From UBA10908 sp964608965 (GTDB lineage: Bacteria > Bacillota > Clostridia > Peptostreptococcales > Anaerovoracaceae), in NCBI GenBank assembly GCA_964608965.1, contig CAZSPZ010000025.1, forward strand, positions 1 to 24,370: a stretch of DNA of 24,370 nt. Direction: 5' to 3'. Numbering within the stretch: position 1 is the stretch's first letter; every line of letters starts with the position of its first letter. Positions 1-6,135 of this stretch are shown here, in pieces. A program made the translations under genes and the position numbers. The notes below the pieces were generated by a model. That model made no database searches, was not told where the DNA came from, and was given only the letters and a program-made list of their open reading frames with translations.

Positions 1-241
1 GTCTCGACAAGGTGTCTGGAAAGTTCTGAAAGAATATGCGAAAAAAGCCGGACTGAATAAAACATTATCTCCTCAGATTCTCAGAAATTCCTTTGCCGCC
101 CATATGATCCAGAACGGCGCGGACTTAAAATCTTTGCAGGAATTGTTGGGCCACGAAGACATTGCCGCGACACAGATATTTATGTCGGTGTCAAAAAACA
201 GGATTATGGATGTTTATGACAAAACCCATCCCAGAGCCTAA
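1..241 (+). CDS. XerD-like tyrosine recombinase, C-terminal fragment with altered catalytic residues
   Basis: Partial gene, cut by the left edge; the frame opens at base 2 and ends at TAA 239-241, giving 79 residues of the catalytic domain. The fold signature is clear: an LRNSF motif, then GADLKSLQELLGHEDI, then TQIF, ending in HPRA as XerD proteins do. Known XerC/XerD enzymes read HxLRHSF, LLGH and TQIYTHV here. This protein keeps the second catalytic Arg (R28 of the fragment) and the LLGH histidine (H51), but the HxxR histidine is Gln (Q25) and the nucleophilic tyrosine is Phe (F60). Strand cleavage by the normal mechanism should therefore be impossible. The frame is intact to a normal C-terminus, so it looks like a maintained protein, comparable to the non-catalytic 'XerD-like' proteins known from streptococci. 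Its N-terminal half is not visible. Family call is firm; function is unknown. Confidence 0.85.
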   Translation, partial: SRQGVWKVLKEYAKKAGLNKTLSPQILRNSFAAHMIQNGADLKSLQELLGHEDIAATQIFMSVSKNRIMDVYDKTHPRA

Positions 242-281
242 AAACATATAAATCAACACAATAAACCATGTGAAAAATATC

Positions 282-310
282 TTGCATCATCGAAACCCTT
301 ATGGTATTAT
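282..310 (+). promoter_or_regulatory. Sigma-A type promoter of rplS
   Basis: TTGCAT at 282-287 and TATTAT at 305-310 are separated by exactly 17 bp, placing the start near 316-318. It lies between the XerD-like gene and the structured leader of rplS, so rplS has its own promoter. Confidence 0.7.
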
Positions 311-315
311 TACAT

Positions 316-407
316 TTGCGTATTACGGACGGTCCGCTGGTAGAGCACGCGCCACAACAGATTGGCAACGACGATTGGATACCAAGAACGTCTAAGAAGA
401 AAGGAGG
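316..407 (+). promoter_or_regulatory. Structured 5' leader of rplS, candidate L19 autoregulatory leader
   Basis: The roughly 100-nt leader folds by eye into stacked helices: 327-331 with 389-393 (GGACG/CGTCT, one G-U pair), 338-342 with 380-384 (TGGTA/TACCA), and an inner stem GCCA/TGGC inside that. The last helix ends just before the AAGGAGG ribosome binding site at 401-407. Ribosomal protein L19 leaders that allow feedback by L19 are known in Bacillota; position and compact form fit, but I could not compare it with the covariance model. Confidence 0.55.
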
Positions 408-415
408 ATACGAAC

Positions 416-763
416 ATGGATATCATGAAAACTATTTCACAAGATTATCTAAGGTCAGATATTCCCGAGTTTGCCGTAGGCGATACGGTCAAAGTGCACA
501 TCAAAATTAAAGAAGGAACCCGGGAAAGAATACAGATATTCGAAGGTTTCGTCTTAAAGAGACAAAATGGTGGTTTGGGCGAGACATTTACCGTCAGAAG
601 AATCGCTTCAGGCGTAGGTGTGGAAAAAACATTTCCTCTTCACTCACCCAGAATCGAAAAGATCGAAGTAACCCGAAAAGGCGACGTAAGAAGAGCCAAG
701 CTGAATTACATGAGACAGAGAACAGGCAAGGCAGCTAAAATTAAGGTTAAAGAAGTAAAATAA
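416..763 (+). CDS. rplS: 50S ribosomal protein L19
   Basis: This 115-residue protein is ribosomal protein L19, which sits at the 30S-50S interface of the large subunit. The family pattern is clear: N-terminal DYLRSDIPEFAVGDTVKVHIK, then the core RIQIFEGFVLKRQNGG, FTVRRIASGVGVEKTFPLHSP and the basic C-terminal VRRAKLNYMRQRTGKAAKI. The start at 416 is chosen because AAGGAGG (401-407) lies 8 nt upstream; a longer in-frame start at 362 has no ribosome binding site and would run through the leader RNA structure. The length is normal. It has its own promoter and leader and is followed by a hairpin terminator before rbgA, so part of the transcription probably stops after this gene. Confidence 0.97.
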   Translation: MDIMKTISQDYLRSDIPEFAVGDTVKVHIKIKEGTRERIQIFEGFVLKRQNGGLGETFTVRRIASGVGVEKTFPLHSPRIEKIEVTRKGDVRRAKLNYMRQRTGKAAKIKVKEVK

Positions 764-773
764 TCGCAAAACT

Positions 774-804
774 CAGGAGGATCGAAGGGTTCTCCTGTTT
801 TATT
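774..804 (+). terminator. Intrinsic terminator or attenuator between rplS and rbgA
   Basis: CAGGAG at 774-779 pairs with CTCCTG at 792-797. GATC (780-783) can extend the stem with GGTT (788-791) through two Watson-Crick and two G-U pairs, closing on a GAAG loop. TTTTATT follows at once (798-804). It lies 11 nt after the rplS stop. Since rbgA has no clear promoter of its own, it probably acts by partial termination. Confidence 0.75.
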
Positions 805-831
805 CCAAGCAAAGAAAAGAAAGGAAAAGGC

Positions 832-1677
832 ATGGAAAGCATTAATTGGTATCCCGGACACATGAAAAAAACCAGGGAGCTCATAGCAGAAAACCTTAAG
901 ATGGTAGAAGTTGTCTGCGAATTGCTCGACGCCAGAATACCGGTTTCCAGCCGTAACCCTATCATCAATGAGTTGGTCGCGAATAAAAAAAGAATAATCA
1001 TTCTCAATAAAAGCGATATTTCCGACAGTCGCGCCAATGCCGAATGGGCGTTGAAATTTTCCGAAGAGGGTGCCACCGTACTTACGATGAACTGTGTGAG
1101 CGGAGACGGATCTTCTGCATTGATTAAACTTCTGGAAAATATACGAGATCAAAGAAACAGGGAAAGTTTACGCAAAAAACCATTGCGCTTAATGATTGTC
1201 GGCGTTCCGAATGTAGGCAAATCCTCTCTGATCAATCGACTTACCGGCAAAAAAAGTGCAAAAACCGGCAACAAGCCCGGAGTAACCAAGGGAAAGCAGT
1301 GGTTGAATTTAGGAACAGACATGCAGTTGTTGGATACGCCGGGAATTTTGTGGCCGAAATTTGAAGATCCTCAAGTCGGGCTTAATCTCGCTTTTTGCGG
1401 ATCCATAAAAGATGAGATTATGGACCTTCCGACTTTAGGTCTGGAATTGATCAAGAAGCTCTCTGCCGTTCATCCCGACCTTTTGGCCGCAAGGTACAAG
1501 TTGGATGCAATAAAAGAAAGCCCTCTTGACACAATGGAAGACATCGCTAAAAAGAGAGGCTTTATTTTAAGCGGCAACCGTATCGATTACGAAAGGACTG
1601 CCAGAACTGTTCTTGATGAGTTTCGTGCAGGAACCATCGGTCGAATCACCTTGGAATTTCCCGGAGACAACCGGTAA
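832..1677 (+). CDS. rbgA: Ribosome biogenesis GTPase RbgA (YlqF)
   Basis: RbgA is a circularly permuted GTPase that drives late assembly of the 50S subunit and is essential in Bacillus subtilis. The 281-residue length is normal. The permuted motif order is visible: G4 NKSD at 59-62 comes first, then G1 GVPNVGKSS at 124-132, the G2 threonine in PGVT near 149-152, and G3 DTPG at 168-171. The N-terminal INWYPGHMKK is the usual RbgA start, and the C-terminal half carries the helical domain contacting rRNA. AAAGGAAAAGG precedes the ATG. Its place after rplS matches B. subtilis, where rplS and ylqF are neighbours. The stop TAA directly abuts the recN stop on the other strand, so no terminator fits between them. 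Confidence 0.96.
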   Translation: MESINWYPGHMKKTRELIAENLKMVEVVCELLDARIPVSSRNPIINELVANKKRIIILNKSDISDSRANAEWALKFSEEGATVLTMNCVSGDGSSALIKLLENIRDQRNRESLRKKPLRLMIVGVPNVGKSSLINRLTGKKSAKTGNKPGVTKGKQWLNLGTDMQLLDTPGILWPKFEDPQVGLNLAFCGSIKDEIMDLPTLGLELIKKLSAVHPDLLAARYKLDAIKESPLDTMEDIAKKRGFILSGNRIDYERTARTVLDEFRAGTIGRITLEFPGDNR

Positions 1678-3342
1678 TCAACCACGAGAAAGTTTTAACA
1701 ATTCTTTTGCTGTTTCTCTTGATAAATCGGTGATGCTTGTCCCGCTTAATAATCGTGCTAATTCTTCGATTTTTTGTTCTTCGTTCAACGGTGTTACCGT
1801 TGTGTGCGTACTAATCTCATCGCTTATTTTCCCGATCCTGTAATGGTGATCTCCGAACGCAGCAATTTGCGGGAGGTGGGTGATGCAGATAACTTGATGT
1901 GTTTTTGCAATCGATTCCAGCTTTTTTCCCACAATTCCGGCTGTAGCTCCACTGATGCCACTGTCTATTTCATCAAATATCATGGTAGGGATATGGTCAA
2001 GATCTCCGATAATTCTTTTCATTGCCAACATGATTCTGGATAACTCTCCGCCGCTCGCAACTTTTGCCAGAGGCTTTGGAGCTTCTCCCTTGTTTGCGCT
2101 GATTAAGAACTCAATACTGTCTGTCCCTTTTTCGCCGGGTGTACCAACTTCTTGTTTGACGAGAAAAAGTCCGTCTTTAAAATGTAGTTCCTGAAGCTCT
2201 TTGGTAATTTCCCCGGAAAGCATGACAGCCGTTCTTTTTCGCAAGGCGGATAATCTTTGGCAGGCTGTTTCGTATTGTTCTTTAAGGAGCGCTTGCCTGT
2301 TTTCTAATTCCGCGGTTTCTTCGTCTGCATTTTCAATGCTTCGAAGGCTATTTTCAGCTTTTTGAGCATAGGCGAAAATACGCTCGATACTGCCCCCATA
2401 CTTGCGTTTCAATGTATCGATAACATCCAGCCTTGAGATTTTTTCATCGAGCTCTTCTGCAGAAAAATTCATGGAATCTTTATGTTTTCTTAAAGTATGG
2501 CTCATGTCTTCCAGCGTGTAATATGCCTGGCTTATGCTTTGAGAGATATCATCGATATCTTTTGAATATCCGGATATCCCTTCTAAATGCTGCAAGGCCG
2601 TGCCCAATAAATCGGAGGCTGAACGCTCTTGAGAAAAAATCGATGAATAGCACAAGGTAAGTGTTTCAAATATTTTTTCGCTGTTTTGCATGAGCTTAAT
2701 CTCATCGCAAAGAGCTTCATCTTCTCCCGGAAGTAAGGCTGCTGAACGAATTTCGGCAAGCTCGTAAGCCAATAAATCCTTTTGTCGCTCCGAATCTGCC
2801 ATTTGAGCCTTTAATTTATTCAGAGAGGCAACTGTTTGTATATAGTTTTTATAAAAATCAGCAGTCATCCCTCTGACTGCTTCTATATCTTCTTTCCCAT
2901 ACGAGTCGAGAATCTCCACATGGTTTTCAACATTCAGCAGAGATTGATGATCGTATTGGCCATGTATATCCGCAATGCGCTTACAAAGTTTATTAAGAGC
3001 AGAGAGAGGGACGATACATCCGTTTATTCTGCAGACACTTTTCCCGACGGCGCTGATTTGTCGATGAAGCACCATAGGGTTTTCTATGTCTGCTCCGATT
3101 TCATCAAGAATATCGTCCACAGCTAAATCATCTGTATCGACGATCATGGTGACCGTTGCTTTTTCTGCGCCGGAACGTACATAATCCGTGTCTGCCCGAC
3201 TGCCAAGAGCCATGCTGATCGCTTCTATAATGATGGATTTACCGGCTCCGGTCTCTCCTGTGATAATGTTCAATCCAGGGTGGAGATCCACACTAAGTTC
3301 TTTTATAATAGCAAAATCCTGAATGCTGATATGCGTAATCAT
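1678..3342 (-). CDS. recN: DNA repair protein RecN
   Basis: RecN is an SMC-like ATPase recruited early to double-strand breaks. This 554-residue protein has normal length. Walker A GETGAGKS lies at residues 29-36 just after the family N-terminus ITHISIQDFAII; the middle (about 150-370) is helical and coiled-coil-like; the ABC signature ASGGELSR and Walker B TMIFDEIDSGISG follow near the C-terminus, ending in the QVICITHLPQIAAF H-loop region. The ATG is preceded by GAGAGG. It starts 13 nt after the argR stop, and argR-recN is a conserved Bacillota pair, so the two are probably cotranscribed from the argR promoter. The reading frame meets rbgA stop to stop. Confidence 0.97.
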   Translation of the reverse strand: MITHISIQDFAIIKELSVDLHPGLNIITGETGAGKSIIIEAISMALGSRADTDYVRSGAEKATVTMIVDTDDLAVDDILDEIGADIENPMVLHRQISAVGKSVCRINGCIVPLSALNKLCKRIADIHGQYDHQSLLNVENHVEILDSYGKEDIEAVRGMTADFYKNYIQTVASLNKLKAQMADSERQKDLLAYELAEIRSAALLPGEDEALCDEIKLMQNSEKIFETLTLCYSSIFSQERSASDLLGTALQHLEGISGYSKDIDDISQSISQAYYTLEDMSHTLRKHKDSMNFSAEELDEKISRLDVIDTLKRKYGGSIERIFAYAQKAENSLRSIENADEETAELENRQALLKEQYETACQRLSALRKRTAVMLSGEITKELQELHFKDGLFLVKQEVGTPGEKGTDSIEFLISANKGEAPKPLAKVASGGELSRIMLAMKRIIGDLDHIPTMIFDEIDSGISGATAGIVGKKLESIAKTHQVICITHLPQIAAFGDHHYRIGKISDEISTHTTVTPLNEEQKIEELARLLSGTSITDLSRETAKELLKLSRG

Positions 3343-3355
3343 ATAGACCTCTCTT

Positions 3356-3805
3356 TTATGAGATTATCTTGTCGAATGCATCAAGAAGGTGGGGTACATG
3401 TTCTTTTGCATCCACGATAACAAGAATTGTGTTGTCGCCTGCCAATGTCCCTATAATCTCAGGGTATTCGGATGTGTCGATGGCTTCGGCTGCTGCGTTT
3501 GCACAACCGCTCAACGTTTTTATAACGATAAGGTTTTCCGCCGAATTGATACTTTGAACGGTTTCTCTCAGTATTTTTTTAAAACGGTCGCTTACCGGTG
3601 CTTCTGCCTTCGCGGGCAAAGCGTAACAACTCTTGCCCCGGTCGGATATTGTTTTAAGGAGCTGGAGTTCTTTCACATCCCTGGATACCGTGGCTTGCGT
3701 AACTTTAAAGCCTCCGGCTCGAAGAAGGCTTGCAAGCTTTTCCTGCGTGTCGACTTCGTGGGATTTGATCAATTCCAAAATTTTATTCTGTCTGGCATAT
3801 CGCAT
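3356..3805 (-). CDS. argR: Arginine repressor ArgR/AhrC
   Basis: ArgR is the hexameric, arginine-responsive regulator of arginine synthesis and catabolism. The 149-residue length is typical. The N-terminal winged helix contains TQATVSRDVKEL at residues 36-47, the recognition-helix signature of the family; the C-terminal oligomerisation and arginine-binding domain contains GTLAGDNTILVI at 119-130, with the Gly-Asp-Asn at the position of the usual GDD/GDN arginine contact. GGAGGA sits 5 nt before the ATG. It is the first gene of an argR-recN unit diverging from ruvC. A perfect 20-bp palindrome resembling an ARG box overlaps the predicted transcription start, suggesting autoregulation. Confidence 0.96.
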   Translation of the reverse strand: MRYARQNKILELIKSHEVDTQEKLASLLRAGGFKVTQATVSRDVKELQLLKTISDRGKSCYALPAKAEAPVSDRFKKILRETVQSINSAENLIVIKTLSGCANAAAEAIDTSEYPEIIGTLAGDNTILVIVDAKEHVPHLLDAFDKIIS

Positions 3806-3856
3806 GGCTGTCCTCCATATAGGCTGTACGTGTTATTTGTATCATGATTCAGTCCG

Positions 3857-3876
3857 CATATTTATTCATAAATATG
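3857..3876. promoter_or_regulatory. Perfect 20-bp palindrome at the argR start, candidate ARG box
   Basis: CATATTTAT at 3857-3865 and ATAAATATG at 3868-3876 are exact inverted repeats around TC. Read on the minus strand it contains TATGAATAAATAT, close to the first half of known ARG boxes (TNTGAATWWWWATTCANW); the second half matches less well. It covers about +1 to +20 of the predicted argR transcript, a good place for repression. Confidence 0.5.
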
Positions 3877-3882
3877 TTTATA

Positions 3883-3891
3883 ATTATATCA
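3883..3891 (-). promoter_or_regulatory. Extended -10 promoter of argR-recN
   Basis: On the minus strand the bases read TGATATAAT, a full extended -10 with consensus TATAAT at 3888-3883. No good -35 lies at 17 bp, as is usual for extended -10 promoters. The start is expected near 3876. Confidence 0.6.
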
Positions 3892-3920
3892 CATCCTAAT
3901 TATGTCAGCTCATTTTTTCA

Positions 3921-3949
3921 AAGACAAGGCACTTTTTTTATGGTAAAAT
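3921..3949 (+). promoter_or_regulatory. Promoter of the ruvC-rlmD operon
   Basis: TGGTAAAAT (3941-3949) is an extended -10, with AAGACA at 3921-3926 as a weak -35 at 17 bp. It is the only convincing promoter before the seven-gene cluster and lies about 55 bp behind the argR promoter facing the other way. Confidence 0.5.
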
Positions 3950-3975
3950 GACATAGATTATAACGGAGAGGGGAA

Positions 3976-4005
3976 ATGTCCGGTTTTGGGCACGCAATTC
4001 GATGA
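3976..4005 (+). CDS. Possible nine-codon leader cistron coupled to ruvC
   Basis: ATG at 3976 opens a frame of nine codons (MSGFGHAIR) ending at TGA 4003-4005, which overlaps the ruvC ATG at 4002-4004 as ATGA. The good ribosome binding site in the region, GGAGAGGGG (3965-3973), is correctly spaced for this small frame but about 30 nt from ruvC, which has none of its own. I infer that ribosomes reading the small cistron reinitiate at ruvC. The peptide matches nothing I know; it may be only a translational device. It is also possible that ruvC is read with weak initiation and the small frame is chance. Confidence 0.45.
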   Translation: MSGFGHAIR

Positions 4006-4499
4006 GAATCATAGGAATCGACCCGGGTTATGCAATTATGGGATATGGGATCATAGACAAAAACGGCAATCAATTTTCCCCTGTGGCTTACGGTGCGATC
4101 ACTACAGAAAAAAATATGCACATGCCCGATCGATTAAAACATCTATATCAGGGACTCACAGAGGTCATCGCTGAATTTGAACCGGAAGAAGCAAGTATAG
4201 AACAGCTGTTTTTCAATACAAACACCACGACGGCAATTTTTGTGGGACAAGCACGGGGAGTTGCCATACTGGCCTGCGCAAATCTGGGCTTGTCAATCTT
4301 TGAATACACTCCGCTGGAAATCAAGACCAGCTTGACCGGATACGGACGGGCCGATAAATCGCAGGTGCAGACGATGGTAAAAATGCTATTGAATTTAGCG
4401 GCAGCGCCAAAACCCGACGATACGGCGGATGCCTTGGCGGCAGCCCTGTGCCATGGATATTCGGGCAACGCAAAAAAACGTATGTACGCAATGAAGTAG
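4002..4499 (+). CDS. ruvC: Holliday junction endonuclease RuvC
   Basis: RuvC is the dimeric resolvase that cuts Holliday junctions held by RuvAB. This 165-residue protein has the family length and all four acidic residues: D7 in GIDPG, E67 in ASIEQLFF, and D140 and D143 in KPDDTADALAAALCH. The start is fixed by MRIIGIDPG, with no alternative start codon in frame upstream. There is no ribosome binding site directly before it; initiation is probably coupled to the short cistron ending inside its start codon. The ruvA ribosome binding site overlaps the ruvC stop, so all three ruv genes form one unit. Confidence 0.97.
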   Translation: MRIIGIDPGYAIMGYGIIDKNGNQFSPVAYGAITTEKNMHMPDRLKHLYQGLTEVIAEFEPEEASIEQLFFNTNTTTAIFVGQARGVAILACANLGLSIFEYTPLEIKTSLTGYGRADKSQVQTMVKMLLNLAAAPKPDDTADALAAALCHGYSGNAKKRMYAMK

Positions 4500-4507
4500 G
4501 AGAGAAG

Positions 4508-5098
4508 ATGCTGCATTATATCAAAGGAAAAATCACCACAGTGCTTCCCGGAATGGTTGCGATTGAAAACAACGGTATCGGATACGAAGTATTTGTTCCC
4601 GATAATTCACCGGCTTATCTTGCAAGGCCCGAAGAAGAAATTCGCCTGTTTATCGCTATGATTGTAAGAGAAGACGATATCAGTTTATATGGATTTACCG
4701 AAAAGGACTCCTTAACGATGTTTCGGAAGTTAATGACGGTTTCGGGGGTCGGAGCAAAGGCCGCTCTGGCCGTTTTGTCTGCCATGCCTCTTTCTGAATT
4801 GATAAGAGCCATTGCATTCGAAGATGTGACTATGCTGACCTCGGCCAACGGCATCGGTAAAAAAACCGCTCAACGCATTGTATTAGATCTAAAGGATAAA
4901 CTTGGAGTATTCGATGCCGGATCGATTGCTTCCGCAGGGCAAAGCGTTGTTTCGGGCAGCGCAAAAGAAGAGGCAGTCGCAGCATTGATATCGCTTGGAT
5001 ATACGAAAAGCGAAGCGATGAGTGCGATGGTTGGGATAAACGAAGCGAATCTTACAGCAGAAGAGTATATAAAAAGAGCTCTTAGACAGGGCATATAG
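4508..5098 (+). CDS. ruvA: Holliday junction branch migration protein RuvA
   Basis: RuvA binds the four-way junction as a tetramer and loads RuvB. The 196-residue protein shows domain I (MLHYIKGKITTVLPG..., OB fold, residues 1-62), domain II with two helix-hairpin-helix motifs, VSGVGAK at 78-84 and ANGIGKK at 113-119, and a C-terminal domain III (about 152-196, KEEAVAALISLGYTKSEA) that contacts RuvB. The start at 4508 is chosen for GGAG at 4499-4502; the frame is open further upstream inside ruvC but has no family homology there. The variable linker around residues 135-150 is rich in Ser/Ala/Gly, as expected. Next gene: ruvB, 14 nt away. Confidence 0.97.
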   Translation: MLHYIKGKITTVLPGMVAIENNGIGYEVFVPDNSPAYLARPEEEIRLFIAMIVREDDISLYGFTEKDSLTMFRKLMTVSGVGAKAALAVLSAMPLSELIRAIAFEDVTMLTSANGIGKKTAQRIVLDLKDKLGVFDAGSIASAGQSVVSGSAKEEAVAALISLGYTKSEAMSAMVGINEANLTAEEYIKRALRQGI

Positions 5099-5112
5099 GT
5101 TTCGGAGAGATG

Positions 5113-6135
5113 ATGGACGGCGAAGATCGGATTATAGGGTTAACCTTGCAAGAAGACGAAGAAAACATGGAAAGAACGCTCAGACCAAAGCGTTTTTCTG
5201 AATATGTAGGGCAAGGAATCGTTACGGATAATTTAAAAATTTTTATAGAAGCTTCCAAGATGCGCAAAGAACCCTTGGATCATGTTTTGTTCTATGGACC
5301 TCCGGGTCTTGGCAAAACAACTCTGGCCGGAATTATCGCCAATGAATTGGGTGTCGATCTTCGGATTACATCCGGCCCGGCGATAGAAAGAGCCGGAGAT
5401 TTGGCTGCGATTTTAAGCAACTTAAACGAAGGAGAAGTCCTTTTTATCGATGAAATCCACAGGCTCAACCGCAGCGTCGAAGAAGTACTATACTCTGCAA
5501 TGGAAGACTTTGCCCTTGATATTGTGACCGGGAAAGGTCCGGCTGCCCATTCTTTGCGCTTAAACCTTCCGAAATTTACTCTGATCGGAGCAACGACAAG
5601 AGCCGGCAGCCTTTCTGCTCCGCTTCGCGATCGTTTCGGTGTGATCTGTAAATTCGAACTTTACAATTCCAATGAACTTTCAGAAATACTTCGGCGGTCT
5701 GCGGATATCCTGTGTGTTGCCATCGACGAATCTTCAAAGCAAGAATTGGCACTTCGTTCAAGAGGAACCCCAAGAGTCGCAAACAGGTTGTTGAAACGGG
5801 TAAGAGATTTCAGCCAGGTGAAAGGCTCGGGACGTATTGATATGGATATCACAAAATCCACACTTCAATCCCTTGGAATCGATGAATTGGGCCTCGAAAA
5901 TCTCGACCGGGCCATTCTTCGGCTAATCATCAATAAATTCAACGGAGGCCCGGTGGGCATCGATACGATTGCCGCTTCGATCGGAGAAGAAAGAATTACC
6001 ATCGAAGATGTTTATGAACCATACTTAATGCAGGCCGGCCTTCTTCACCGAACGCAAAAGGGACGTATGGTTTCGGACGAGGCGTATCGTCATTTGGGAT
6101 TGGATATACCAAGGGAAGAACAGCTGAAATTATGA
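5113..6135 (+). CDS. ruvB: Holliday junction helicase motor RuvB
   Basis: RuvB is the AAA+ hexamer that pumps DNA through the RuvA-bound junction. With the start at 5113 it has 340 residues. Walker A GPPGLGKTT is at 62-70, Walker B LFIDEIH at 110-116, sensor-1 GATTR at 159-163 and the arginine-finger stretch APLRDRFG around 169-176. The C-terminal winged helix ends with GLLHRTQKGRMVSDEAYRHLGL. Two ATG codons stand in tandem (5110, 5113); GGAG at 5104-5107 is better spaced for the second. The TGA stop overlaps the next ATG as ATGA, so the SpoIID-like gene is translationally coupled. Confidence 0.97.
   Translation: MDGEDRIIGLTLQEDEENMERTLRPKRFSEYVGQGIVTDNLKIFIEASKMRKEPLDHVLFYGPPGLGKTTLAGIIANELGVDLRITSGPAIERAGDLAAILSNLNEGEVLFIDEIHRLNRSVEEVLYSAMEDFALDIVTGKGPAAHSLRLNLPKFTLIGATTRAGSLSAPLRDRFGVICKFELYNSNELSEILRRSADILCVAIDESSKQELALRSRGTPRVANRLLKRVRDFSQVKGSGRIDMDITKSTLQSLGIDELGLENLDRAILRLIINKFNGGPVGIDTIAASIGEERITIEDVYEPYLMQAGLLHRTQKGRMVSDEAYRHLGLDIPREEQLKL

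Noticed and set aside
1..241. Calling the XerD-like fragment part of a mobile element or phage integrase
   Set aside because: The sequence groups by eye with XerD (final HPRA), and no att sites, transposase or phage genes lie nearby.
362..415. Longer N-terminus for L19 starting at 362
   Set aside because: It would translate the leader RNA structure and its ribosome binding site; no such extension is known in L19.
706..1152. 148-codon open frame on the minus strand across rbgA
   Set aside because: It lies opposite a clear GTPase gene, has no family pattern and no ribosome binding site.
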